DNA from: Gymnothorax reevesii | Lineage: Eukaryota > Chordata > Actinopteri > Anguilliformes > Muraenidae | Direction of reading: 5' to 3' | DNA length: 64,000 nucleotides | NCBI GenBank assembly: GCA_029721435.1 | Contig: CM056578.1 | Coordinates: forward strand, 12,090,313-12,154,312 | Shown: one piece after another, positions 36,061 to 48,127 of the stretch | Numbering within the stretch: the first letter of the stretch is position 1 | How the letters are laid out: every line of letters begins with the position of its first letter | The notes under the pieces: model-generated | Database searches by the model: none | Seen by the model: the letters and a program-made list of their open reading frames with translations, nothing else | Told to the model about the DNA's origin: nothing | Position numbers and translations under genes: made by a program

Positions 36061-36610
36061 GTGGTGTCGGATAGAAAAGGTAACTAGGCTTATGCCATCG
36101 GAGGCGACGGCTTGGGTTTTATCCCCGAACGCCCCCAATCCTCCAATTCCCAAATCCTTAAATAGACCTTGAATAGACTTGCATTTGAACTTAATTTCAG
36201 GTCAATTGGACAAATGGTTCCAAAGATATGGTAAAATGGTGAATTTTATGTGACAAAGCTCCACCTTGTGTCAAAATTTTGAACCAAACAGGTATAATGT
36301 CATCGTGGGACACATCCCCAGGTCATGACCTTTCATTTGCACTTGATTTGATATAAATATTTCCAGATATATGATAAAACCAGTGATTTTTCCGTTTTTG
36401 GCCCCTGGTGGCCAATCTAGACATTGTAAATTGTCCAAAATCGAATCAGTTTTTCCTCTTTATGATACTTACTTATATGCAAAACATGAAATTTCTAACT
36501 GAAATATTACTGAAGGTATCACATTAACACGTAGGGCGGAGCGGCGGCAGCGGTGGTCGGACCAAAAACATAATATACCCGAAACGCCATTCGGCGTTCG
36601 GGGGTATAAT
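36061..36610 (+). repeat. Dispersed repeat ending in a perfect hairpin
   Basis: The repeat ends with TATACCCGAAACGCCATTCG followed by GCGTTCGGGGGTATA, a strong hairpin (36574-36608). The body has ATGGTTCCAAAGATATGG and similar text resembling the tail of the 5720-6005 repeat type. Probably a retroposon 3' region; class not proven. Confidence 0.45.
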
Positions 36611-36681
36611 AATCAAGCAAGTCTGTCTGCCCCATAGAGGAAGCAGGAATCTTGGTCATTCAACAATCACAATGCAGGACC

Positions 36682-36723
36682 GCAGGACAATGGACATTCA
36701 TGGACATTCATGGACATTCATGG
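36682..36723. repeat. Three-fold tandem decamer TGGACATTCA
   Basis: TGGACATTCA is repeated three times in direct tandem (36691-36720), then ATGG. Confidence 0.85.
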
Positions 36724-38048
36724 CGCTGACAGCCGAACTGACGTCACGATTCGGGGCGACCCAAGCGGATTGAAGGTGAATTTTCGTCTGCTGAGGTGAA
36801 AATGGTGCGGTCCACTAGTTTTGTAAAATCGCTCATAAAAATTAAAGAAATTGCAAAATAAAGAAAAAAAAGTCATGATATATTAAAATAATATTACCCA
36901 CTTTTCCCAGTAATGATAGTCTTCCTTTAATGGCCATATCGGTCAAAAATAAGTAAATAAATAAATAAAAATAAAAAAGAGAGCAGTAGTTATAGTGAGC
37001 AGTAATAATATTATAATTGGTTTTGCCTTTTCAAAATGTGGTTGAATTACACATTGGCACTGTGCAAATGTAAACTCCTTAAACACAAATGTGTGGGTCT
37101 GCATGTGTGTGTGTGTATTTGTAAGATTATATGTGTCCATATGTTTGTATGTCTGCAAGCTTGTTTGCGCGTGTGTGTGTGTGTGTGCACGATTATATGT
37201 GTGCATATGTATTTATGCCTGCATGCTTTGTGTGTGTGTGAGTGTATGAGTGTTTGTGTGCAAGAGTGCATGTGTTTCCATGCTCGTGTGTGTATTGTAT
37301 GTGCGTCTGAGTACACGCGTGTAAGTGTGAACATGTCTGTGCCTTCATGTGTCTGCTTCACGCTTGTGTGTGTTTATCGAGTGTGACACCCAGGGGCTGT
37401 CTCAGATCGCTCCAGCAGACCATTCCCAGCTCTGCGCTGCGGGGCTTCTGGCAACACACTTAGCTCGCAGCCCCTCTGGCAAAGCTTCACCACAAATACA
37501 AACACACACACACACACGCACACACACACACACACACGCAAACAAACAGTATCCTTGTCTCCCCTACAGTTGAACAGACTGACAAACTCACAGCTACCAT
37601 CATCACCTGCACCCCTGACCCTGTCCTAGTACGGCCTCTTCTGTCACGGAGTGTTAGTGTGTGTATGCATGTGTGCGTGTGTGTGTGTGTGCTTGCGTGC
37701 GTGGGTGCATGTGTGTGTCCATACATAAGTCTTAAGACAGTGACACAATTCAGCTTACACTTTGTTTGAAAGCACACACACAAAGTACAGGTAAAGTCCC
37801 ATATTGTGCAAAGAAAGATGTCCAACTGCCCAGCGAAACAGTGGTTTAGTACTGCACCTAACACTCGGGTTGAGCCCATTCTAGCCCAGTTCTCTGTCAC
37901 TTACAGACCTGCTCTTTATAGTTCTGGACTATTAGCACTGACTGTCCTGCTCCCTCCCACAGCGTTGCTTGACCTCCCCACCTCTCTCTTTCCCTCGTAC
38001 CACAACTTTTTCCACCCACCCATCCATCCCCTCTCACTACTCACTCAC
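36724..38048. repeat. TG/CA microsatellite-rich stretch, no gene
   Basis: TG-rich sequence covers about 37096-37375, CA-rich 37497-37540 and TG-rich 37650-37722. The several long frames here on both strands are repeat artefacts. Between them no gene is recognised. Confidence 0.7.
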
Positions 38049-38098
38049 CATTTGTTTCCGTAGCATCTGGTGAAGGTCATCTCTAAACTTGCGGTCAG
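38049..38098 (-). CDS. Candidate 50-bp internal exon, gene unknown
   Basis: On the minus strand a pyrimidine-rich tract ends TTTCTCTTTGCAG at 38099, followed by 50 bp and the donor ATG|GTGAGTGAG at 38049/38048. One frame (two leading bases, then 16 codons) is open and reads DRKFRDDLHQMLRKQM, an amphipathic, charged helix-like peptide typical of real protein. I do not recognise the family, and it does not match any part of a GABA-A beta subunit. Partner exons were not found. Short exons with both good sites can occur by chance, so this is a candidate only. Confidence 0.35.
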
Positions 38099-38689
38099 CT
38101 GCAAAGAGAAATACAAGCCCCTCTCCTCTGACTGCTGAAGACACTGGTGCACTCGGGTTAAATTATGTCTTCGACAACAACAAGTATTTCTGATGGATGT
38201 AAATATTTACACCAAATTCCAAGTGTGGACAAATTCGTATGGTGAAAGCGTGTTGTGGTGCATGGTTGTGTTCGTATGCTCGTACAAAATATCACACTCA
38301 TTGTGTAGTGTTCTACTAAATTAGAGTGTATTTACAGATTGCTGCACAACCACAAGCACTTGACTGTGTGTGTGGGTGGCGGAGTTTGTCGCCAAAAAAG
38401 GGGCAAAGGACTACCAAATCACCTATATACAGCCGCAATTGACAGACATGAAAGGTGCCTCATCTCAGCTTATACGTATTATTAATCTCGCTGCAAAACA
38501 AGACATATCCCAAAAAAATGACATTTTTTTTACTTCCTTAATCACATGTTGTCTTACTGTGTTCATTTTATACACAATGTAACAATGTAATGCATAAAAA
38601 TATATACAGTATATACACGATTCTTTAAAAAGTTCTCGAGAATACATTTATGGAGAAAATTGAAATAACAACTTGTGAAAAAACTGTTC
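38099..38689. other. No gene recognised
   Basis: A-T-rich sequence with chance frames only. Confidence 0.4.
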
Positions 38690-38985
38690 CGATGTTCATG
38701 TTCCGATGGAACCACTGATTTAATTGAAAATCTATTTTCCTCTAATTGAAGATTTCACAATTAGTGACATCCTGAAAAATTATTGTCAATAACATCAATA
38801 ACAAGTATCTAAGTGCTATCTAAATGTTAAGGAACTATACTGAGCCATTAATCACTTGTTTCACTAGGATATAAAAATGAGGTTACACAAATACAATATC
38901 CCTTTGTCACCCAACACCATGAAGAAAACAACCGTCAGTTCGTAAGAGGCAGAAGGGCATATACTTCAAGAGGGAAACAAAAAAA
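38690..38985 (+). mobile_element. Fragment of the Tc1-like family seen at 1177-2690
   Basis: GATTTAATTGAAAATC, AAATGTTAAGGAACTATACT, then CACCCAACACCATGAAGAAA and GTCAGTTCGTAAGAGGCAGA match the reverse complement of 2310-2580 in order. It is the 5' part of the element in plus orientation; the transposase body is missing. Confidence 0.7.
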
Positions 38986-41284
38986 AAAAATCCACAAGAA
39001 TCACACTGAAGGAATTACATGGCTTAGTGGCATCCTGGGGTCACCAGTGGCCAATCAGCGTCATTGAAAATAATGTCAGAAGGGCGATTCTGATAGCATC
39101 CAGGCCCTGTCGTAATCTGCATTCAATATGCTAGCTAGTTAGCCAGTCAGGTATATGGGTTTTGGATGACTGTCTTGCTAGCAAGCCGTGTCTATTCGAC
39201 AAGCTATCTTGCGAACTACTCTTATCTTCTACAAGGATGAAATCTTGTTTCTTGCCACAAGTGTTTTGTCAACTCACTCTTAGTGGTCACACCCTACGTC
39301 CGACTTAGTGATTTACATGTACATCGAGTGCACCAAGCCTGAGGGAACGTGATCGTTGCTGCACCTGTCATTCACCTAAATATGGGCAAAGAGCAGGTTG
39401 TTGCCAAGTAACACTTTCACTTCTGTGTTTGGACAAGCTAGCGATCAAGTTAGGTAGCTAGCCTATGGATAAGGTCAACCTAAAAAAGAGGAAAATAAAG
39501 AAACTTATAGAGATATGTTCAGAGAACAGAAACATTTTTGCTGCTAAATTGAATAAAATTTTTAATGAATTTTTCCAGCAGATGTTATCACTAAAAATAC
39601 CCAAATTGTTTTCAAGTTCAATTTTAAATGGAAACCTTTAGTTTGTGCAGTATGCAGTATATTGTTTGCTACATGTTTTTTTTTTGCTAAAAATGACTCC
39701 GATGTTATTACTGGAATTAAATAATTACCGACCATTCCACAAAGCATGGGTATCCTGCCGTTTGTGTTGAATTGTAGCGGGATGGTTTCTGAAAACTGAG
39801 TACAGCACAGCACAGCCCCACCTGGAATATTTTTTACCAGCTGCCAGAGTGTTTCAGTTCAGTGCATCATGAAAAAACTCACTCACTCAATGTCAAAAAC
39901 AGATTAGCTTATCAAGACCTATACCTAGTTAACCCATAAGGTCCCTCAACTATAGGCTAAATATGATGGATACAGCATTTATTGTGCCTTCAAATCAAAT
40001 GCCAGATTGACTGTAATCATTATTCTAATGCTTTAACTTAATTACTGCCACCCAATCGCCAACCATACTTTGAGGGGGTCATGCTTTTATCTGTGTGTAG
40101 GCGGGGTAAAACAGAGATGATGCAGCCCTTATTTAAAGCCAATCTACTGCAGTAATTATTTTCTAATTATCTAAAATGTGGGTAAGAAAACTTCCATGGA
40201 AAAAAAATTGGCCTAGAGAGTTTGAACACCGTCCATCCAGTTACGGAGTGGTATTTTGTAAAAGCCTTTGCGGTTTTTATTATTACCGAGTTAGCGCATC
40301 TCCGCTAAATTTCAACGTTAGTAGGGATGGACCCAACGGCGGCCTGATGGTACTGTAACATTAGCTAGTACTGTAAAATATTACTGCATTGTAATTAGCT
40401 CACCAGTCAACCAGTTCCTCTCAGTGAAAATAATTTCCACTCAGTAATGTTTTACCCTCAAGTATGCATGTCGTGAAATCAACGCTCACTGACCAATAGA
40501 ACTGCATTGTGCTTGCATGTGTTCCTGTGGAGAATGCCAGATGATGCCATCAATGGCAGAAAATATATTCTGTTTTAATTTTTATTGCTTTGTCCAGTGA
40601 GATACAACTGGAATTATAGAAACCGTGAACGCGCATTTCAGTTATGACGAACATTTGCTTTTTTCTGACGTATACAATGAAGCCAGATTTGTTCTTTTGA
40701 GTGTATTCAATAGCCGACATAAAGCCAAACAAGAAATCAAAAATGCTACGGCATCAGCAAAATGGCGTGGCTAACGACACAAAAGAGAAAAAAAGCATCA
40801 TTTGCACTGTCACTGGTTAACAATTGGCTGTCTGTCCTATAATGGAAAACAGGCCTTCATTGACCCTGCTTATAGCAGACTGAAAAGACGCTGATGCATT
40901 CAAGGTCAGCAAAACAAAAATGGGGGGCATTTTATGATTCTTCTGATCAAAGCCTGCAGCAGGAACCAAAATGGCGGTTCTTTTTGATTCTATAAAGCAA
41001 AGGATTGAAGAGTTGGGAGCCAAAATGAGGACATGGGTGGAAACCGTGGGTGAGAGAGACCTTGCAGTACATTAGTTAGCAAGGAGGGAAGTCTTCGAAA
41101 AGAAAAGATAACAAAAAAGTGAAACTTTTCAAGAATTCAACAGCACTTTGGCATAAGAAATGGAGGAAAGGGAAAAAAGGCCATTTCAGCACATCTGAGC
41201 GTTATCACTTCATTTCCCTAAGGAGGAACAGGGACGGGTAAGAGTTTGGAGAAAGTACTATGCTCGCAAGTGCAATGACAGCGC
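38986..41284. other. No gene recognised
   Basis: Chance frames only; no repeat family identified with confidence. Confidence 0.35.
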
Positions 41285-41350
41285 GCACACACACACACAC
41301 ACAGTGACAAACACACAGACACACATGCGCGCACACACACACACACACTG
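41285..41350. repeat. CA microsatellite
   Basis: Two CA runs separated by a short imperfect segment. Confidence 0.9.
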
Positions 41351-41584
41351 TATAATATATACTCTGAAATCATTCCAGAAAGACAACTAAGAGACTTGAA
41401 AGTTGGTGATAATTTCATGCATACAAATGCACTGTCTTCATGAACCACAAGCAATATAGTATAACGCTAAATGTAACCCGTTTCACCGTCTATGACAAAA
41501 CAGTGCTTTATATGAGCAATCTCGCAAAGATATGGTTTGAAAGCTCTTACCCATACCCAAACATTCTAAAGCTGATGTAACAAT

Positions 41585-41919
41585 AGGTGCATTCACTTTG
41601 CTAAAAATTGCGAAGTTAAAAATTGCAAAATTTCACCCTGTTGTCCTCACTGGCACGAAAACTCGTGAAGTTAGCTCAGTTGGAAAAAATTTCAGGAGTT
41701 TCAGGAGGTAGCTCAACCATGAATTCAAGCATTCAACCTAAATGAGTAACACAAGTCAGGTGAGTAACTTCGCGAAGTTTCAGATGCGTGCCTTCTCATT
41801 ACAAAACTTCATGGAACGCGAAAATTTGCACTCTGGATTTTTCAGACGGCTTTTGGCACGGTTGCTTGGCAAATCTCACCTTAACTTTGCGAAGTTTCAC
41901 TTGCAATGTGAATGCACCT
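41585..41919. mobile_element. MITE with AGGTGCATTCAC ends and 3-bp duplication
   Basis: The 335-bp element begins AGGTGCATTCACTTTGC and ends GCAATGTGAATGCACCT, with AAT on both sides. A 3-bp duplication suggests PIF/Harbinger. The interior repeats words such as TTCGCGAAGTTTC and GCGAAGTT and has no coding capacity. Confidence 0.7.
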
Positions 41920-43309
41920 AATCTCTACATTATCCATTAATGCAGTATATTTCTGTAATGCTGATAAAAAATAAAAATAAACAATTAAATTAATTTAAAT
42001 TACCAAAAAACATCCACCAAATTGTTAGATGTATACTTGGCAACCGGTAATATTTTTGCTATACTACAGAAGTTTTAGTTGGGCTAATTTATTGATAGTA
42101 TTGAGCCTCGCACTGGTGCCCTAAAGAGGGCGAAGATAAACCACATAAACTTGAAGACCAGAGAGCTCAGTGAATGGACACGATGACTGGAGAGCTGGTC
42201 TGTTTCCAGTTTTCTCCCCCCGATGACACTGATCTTCTCACCACCCTATCAGTCCAAAGACAGGTGATGAAGAGAAGTTATAAAGTTGGGCTTCGGTGAC
42301 CAGGACTGCATCCATTATTAATTAGTCATGACAACTCTTCATGGCCGATGAGCCAGGCCGATGAATGAACTAAAATTCACGCTGGGGATTGCTGTGTATC
42401 TGGTGTAGGAGGTTGGAGAATGTTTGATCACTGGATCATCATCATCAGCATGCGTGCTTTACTAACAGGCGCTGGATCACAGGGTACATTTCTGATACAC
42501 ATCGGAGGGCACAAATAGTGGCGAGTCCATCGCGTAACACATCATACCGACACAATTCTGCTATTGCCTGTGTCATTCTGACTGCTATCTTTAAATAAAT
42601 ACATACATAACTGAAAGCATGAATGAAATCCATCAAATTCTCACTTATATATCTGACTCGTTCCTGGTCAGTATCTCTTGAGCAGGTTTAGAGCTGGTCT
42701 CAGCGCACAGGAAGCAAGAGAAAGGAACACACCATCATGCACTTAAATCTGTGGGCTTCCTATGAGGAGGAAATGCAAACTATATGCAGGAATACATTAA
42801 ATGTGTAGAAGATTGCTGCGGTACTTGTATTAATAAGATGGTGCAGTTTTGAATAAAAAAATATTCAAATGTATGGTGTATACACATTGGTCTATGGACA
42901 GCTGTCAAGTTGAATTTGATATTCGAGTAATACAATCATGAATCCACACCATGGAAGGATTTGAAAAAAGTAAGATTACAGCGTGAGCTAAGATCTCACT
43001 TCTGTCACGGACTCTGCCAGACAGGCGCCAGAGAGGAGCACTGCAGTGATTTTTTTTTTTTTTTTCTGGTATGAACTGAAAAATAGAGGAGCGAGAGAGA
43101 GATGTGCTATGATTGAGGATGAGAAAAGTCCCTCTGTGGGGTCAGTAAATTCATGGGGGAGGTCCTTTGAAGCTTCAAAAGAAGTCATGATTCCTGATAA
43201 AAGCCTAGCCTCCATATTTCACGATTAATTAATGTGCTAAAGTGACTGTTCCTGTATAAACAGCAACTACCTCTTAAGGCGGCGCCACCACAATTTATTT
43301 CCGTAGCTT
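41920..43309. other. No gene recognised
   Basis: Chance frames only; poly-T at 43049-43066. Confidence 0.4.
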
Positions 43310-43560
43310 TGAAAGTGTGTGAGGATGTGTGTGCCTGTGTGTATGTGACTATATCTTTAGATGTCTGTGTTTGAGTGTCGGTGCCTAGTATGTATGTGCA
43401 TGCTTATGACAGAGAATGAGAATATGTTATTGGGTCTATGCATATGTACGAACATGTGAACATAGTGTGCTTGTATGCGCACATGCGTGTGTGTTTTCGC
43501 GCCTGTGTGTGTGTGTGTCTGCATAAGCATGTGCACAACGTGTATGCATGTGCATCTCCA
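43310..43560. repeat. Degenerate TG-rich microsatellite
   Basis: Repeated TGTGTG, ATGTG and GCATG words; frames here are repeat artefacts. Confidence 0.8.
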
Positions 43561-44244
43561 CATGCAGAGTGTTCCTTCATTTCTTCGCTGATATTGATGG
43601 TTAAAGCTCTTGAAATGAAAGCCAGAATATCAATGCTCAGCAGGAGCCCATGTAAAACACACTCACTGACTTAAGATGGCACCCATAGGTTCTTTACATT
43701 ATGAGCAATCTCTCTAATGGAAGGTAAGTAGATGTCTTGTTTGCCTCACCCCGCCCCCAACCCAACATACGGCTCCGCTGAGTACTATGGATTACTGAAC
43801 TCTGACAGACTTTTAGACATGCCAACCATCAAAGCATCATGAAGAAGATGGCTCCTCGGCAAGAGCCGCGTGGCTCCAATAATTTTTACGGACCATTTTG
43901 TGTCCCCAGTAGATCGTCAGAGTATATTTACATCTGGGCCACACAGCGCATCCATGACAAGGCAGCCTGCAAACAGTGTCTGATGTAATGATGGGAGCTG
44001 TTTCTTTAAGTGGAAAGCAAGCAGTGCTGTATTATGCGCATGTGTGTGAAACGTGAATTTTCCCCTACCGCCCGTCATCACACTTAGTAGGCATCGCACA
44101 GTACGAAAGTCCTTCTGTTTACTGCAGTAATACTGTTGGGGTAGAATATGCATGCATGCCATCTTAGGTCTTCTTGTTTCTCAAAGCAACGACTTGTGTA
44201 ACATGAAAAGTAGACCGAGTAGGATTTTCCAGCAAATAAAATCA
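43561..44244. other. No gene recognised
   Basis: Chance frames only. Confidence 0.4.
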
Positions 44245-44390
44245 TAGACTCATATCAAATCAAATTTAATTTGTGTAGGGTATTACACAAACATTTGTCT
44301 AAATGCACTTTACAGTAAAACTCTGGCCTGAACCAGCCAAAAACAAGCCTATGACAACAGTGACGAGGAAAAACTCTCAATCACTGTTTC
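44245..44390. repeat. Fish interspersed repeat fragment
   Basis: ATCAAATCAAATTTAATTTG, ATGCACTTTACAG, AACAAGCCTATGACAACAGT and GAGGAAAAACTC occur in the order of a common teleost repeat (TTTATTTGTATAGCGC..., AAAAACTCCC). Class uncertain. Confidence 0.5.
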
Positions 44391-46391
44391 TCACCCACTG
44401 GAAGTGCGCATTGATGTCTGTATTTGCAGAGACCCAGCTGTCTGCCTCTATCCTCTGATTTTTATTTGTTCCGGACGTTTCTGGGCATTGGACTTTGCAC
44501 AGCAGGTGTGTAGTTCCTGGCAAAAAACAGCTCGTAAGTCATGAGGGTCCAACGTAGCGCCTCTGGAGTAGAGAGCGAGGGAGGAGGGGCCAAGTTTGAA
44601 TAATACCTGCACAGCAGACCCAAAGAAGGCAGTTATATTTGCCTATGAGTGTTTGTGGGAGCTAACAGCACCATGAGGCACAATAAATGCAGGACATTGT
44701 ATGAATAATAGAGTGCCACTGCTCATATTTAAAGATCTGAGCTTAAAAATTCAGCCAAATATAAACACACTCAGTCACAAATAGACACAAACGCATACAA
44801 ACATCACATGATCACACACTAGTTGTACAAGATTGCTGTGAATTGGATTAGCTGACTTATCAACAGATGACAGCATTATTGTCTTTTTCTTTTTTCAAAT
44901 TAGGAATTAGCTTATGAACTTTTGATGTTTTCCACAGAATTAAGACTCATTTGAAAACAGTGGACATGGCTGGCAATACATTGCATGGCCGTATTTACCA
45001 TTCTTTAATTCAAAGAAAACTCATATACAAACAAGTATATCACTCCGTGCTACCGCAAAGGCATTGCTGGTTCAATCATCTCATTGTAAGGAAGAAACTG
45101 GAAACTGGAAATTGTGCATCTAATTAGATGAATATTTAAATGCTAAATCATTCAACACGCAGAAAGTCGAGGGAACTCATTACAAATTCATGCGTTCTTG
45201 TGAGAGTATGAGGGAGGTCAGAGCTGGAGAGTAGTGCTGCAAGACAGTGAAGCAGATAGAGCATTTTGGCTCCAACACATCAGCATTGCAAATTTTTTAG
45301 CTAGGAGCACAAACCGAGAAGTTCACAAGGATGTCTGCCCAGATCAATTACGACTGAACTGCTATTTACAGCCGCTTGGAAGGCAGGAATTATCTCCTTG
45401 GGACACCACTCCCAAAAACAGCAAGGATTCTTTTCTTTCATCCAGTACACTTTAAAGCTCTTTTATTTTTAATTAAACGTCTTGTAAGACAGTACGTGAC
45501 AGATAACAAGCGACCAAGGGCCGCATCTGTGCTGGTTCCGGTTGATTTTGAGTAATAATGGGTGTAGATCTGTCGCTTGCTATCTGGGATACAACTTTCC
45601 AGAACTCTTAGCAGCACCTTTTTTTAACCCAGTCAAAGAGCCATGCAGAGAATCTAAAAATAAAATAATAATGAAATAAAATAAAAACTACCATTCATCC
45701 CCAGCAACATGACGGTGAAATAATATGACAAGTGAAATAATTAAAGAAATGAAAATAAAAATGTATCCAGCAGTTAATACGATAATTTGAGGTGCCAAAC
45801 TGCCGTGGCTTCACTGAAATTACTGGAGTCATTTGATATAAAGCTTCCAGAATTCCTATAACATGGCCACCATGAACACAGTAAATTTCGGAGCTGATGG
45901 TCCAATCTAGCCAACCAATAACTCGTGTTTTCACAACCTTCTACTGGTGAAGGTGCCCTGGAACGGCTGTCAAACCCGTGACATACCATCCGTGAACTCG
46001 TACCAGCTCGATGTTCTCCCAGTTACATTCTCTGATATCACACAGCCCTTTAAAACAACAATGGACGCGCCGATGGATGTTGTGCTGATGCATGCAATAC
46101 ACGGTGAGAAATAAAGAAATAATAAATGTATGGACATGTGGATCAATCACACGTTGTAGTGTTTATGAAGTGATGCCAAAACATCTCACCGACAAGAGAG
46201 AAATATTGCCGGCTAGCACTTGGCTAGCTAACTGATGTTAGTTGTTGTTCTGACGGTTTGTTGTGACTTGCCTGGAATGCTTTAAATTCGTGACTCGTGA
46301 CTTGAAGTGGTGACTTGCGGGTTCAGAATGTTGGCTGGAGCTCACAGGTTAGCTGTTGCAAACTTAGACCAGCAACCTTGTAAACGGTGGT
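44391..46391. other. No gene assigned; inverted 15-mer and unassigned minus frames
   Basis: A near-perfect inverted pair lies at 45500-45514 and 45572-45586. Minus-strand frames at 45695-45989 and 45941-46150 together look like a broken coding stretch (ENIELVRVHGWYVTGLTAVP, VKTRVIGWLDWTISSEIYCV), but I cannot name the family. It may be a transposon-derived relic. Confidence 0.3.
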
Positions 46392-46766
46392 GTGACAGTT
46401 TATGAGACAGTATTAGCAAGAAAATCGAGAAAGAAAGAACTAGACAGCAAGAAACTAAAACCAGAATCAACTGATCGTTTCAAAACACGCAACGAAAAAA
46501 ATTACTACTGCATCAGTGTCTGCCATGTTGGTGATATACAAAAAGACAGAATGGCTTCCGCTAATGTGACAATGATAGATAATATGAGTATTTCTGCGCA
46601 TTACTCCAGTCACATTGGCCAAGATATTTTAAAAAAAGTTTCTTTTGGTGGATTCAACCTATGCATGCTTAAAAAGCCAAATTGTCGCAAAGATGTATCT
46701 GGCTTTCCAAACGTCAAGTATCCTTGCGCTATAAATTACTACCCAACAAGAGTGCATTGCATATAA
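46392..46766 (+). other. Unassigned 124-codon open frame
   Basis: The frame encodes a Lys- and Cys-containing peptide with segments HVGDIQKDRMASANVT and VSFGGFNLCMLKKPNCRKDV. No domain is recognised. It lies next to the broken minus-strand stretch at 45695-46150, so both may be parts of one decayed element. No splice or promoter evidence. Confidence 0.2.
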
Positions 46767-48127
46767 CTACTGGGTGGGGAAGTATTTCCATACATATAAC
46801 ATGATTCGATAGTAGCGTTTCAATAGGCAAATTGAATTTGAAGCGAGGATAAGATATCAAGTAATCATTCGATAGTATGTCAACATTATGAGACCTTCTC
46901 TTAGGGAATGCACATGCTCAATTAAGCTTACACACATTGTCCTACATATGCGCATAACATATGAAACCAGTGATCCACAACTAGGTGAATTACCACACGG
47001 CAGAATGAAACAAATCTCGCTGTTCACATTTCTGCTGAAGTCCAAAACTTTGCTGAAAAGAAACTGATAAAACTGATAAAAGACTGATAAATTGAAACTT
47101 TAAAAATGCATATTTTACCATGAATAAATTGGGAACAGTGACTATGCTTCCACTCAAACCACGAAAAAACATTTTCTTTTGCACTGGTCAGGTCACTTCA
47201 TACCATCCATGCTAAGATACGTCAAGAACAGCACCAAAAAAAATCCAGTTGTCCCACTGTTTTGTCTTAGCTTGTTCGCAGAACACAGACCTTTAATTTC
47301 AGTCCCAAAATGGCAGTTTTAATGACATATTTGTGAAAACATCTTCTGTTAAAGACTAAGTGATCCGCTACTACTTATGATTCGTCACCCCTTCATAAAC
47401 CGTAATGGCAAATGTTTTCACTAACTGCGTAACTCAGAACAGTTTCTTCATACCGATTATGAAATGTTTACTAAAGACACAGGTGTAATTGACCTTGTTG
47501 TTATCTAGCCCCTTTCTGTAGATTTTGGTCAACCAGCGTCTTTATACGATCTCCACTCAGCTGGCAAGCCTCTCCTCTGTTCTTTATTATAACAAATGTA
47601 TCCGATGGAAAGTGAAAAGACCCTGTTTTTTTTTTAGCAGTGTTACATCTCTTAACTGCAGAAACATAACCCAAGGAAAATCACTTAAAAATACATAGAA
47701 ATGTTGACATGTCTGAGTGCCTCACTAATTCCCCAAGAGCTCACACATGTACCACCAGCACGGCTGACTTTCGGTTTAAGATGTCATGCATAATGAGCTG
47801 TGGCTTTACATGAAAGTGAGGAATATTGGTGACGATTTTTTAAAATCCGGGAGTAGCAGAGTGAAAATTCACCTTTTCAAGGTTGCATGTCAGCTTCCTG
47901 AATAGATAGTCTATGAGATACAACCGTCATTCTATTGTACGCAAAGCATGGAAAATAACTAATCTAGAACGCTTCATTGTCCCGGCTAAACAATTATTTT
48001 TTTGAATGAGATTGAGTTGAAGACATAGTATAGATAGCTCCAATAATTGAACAGTAGTTGCCTGGCGGTGAGTCTGCGTACTGCTCTGGGGAACCCCTCT
48101 GTCCTATATATAGATCTTGGTTTACAG
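46767..48127. other. No gene recognised
   Basis: Chance frames only. AAGATGTCATGCATAATGAG near 47778 lies in a short low-repeat stretch that may be conserved, but this cannot be judged from one sequence. Confidence 0.35.

Noticed and set aside
37036..37386. Long Cys/Val- and His/Thr-rich open frames on both strands
   Set aside because: They are translations of TG/CA microsatellite DNA; the same applies at 21459-21750, 43357-43674, 60570-60846 and 61625-62213.
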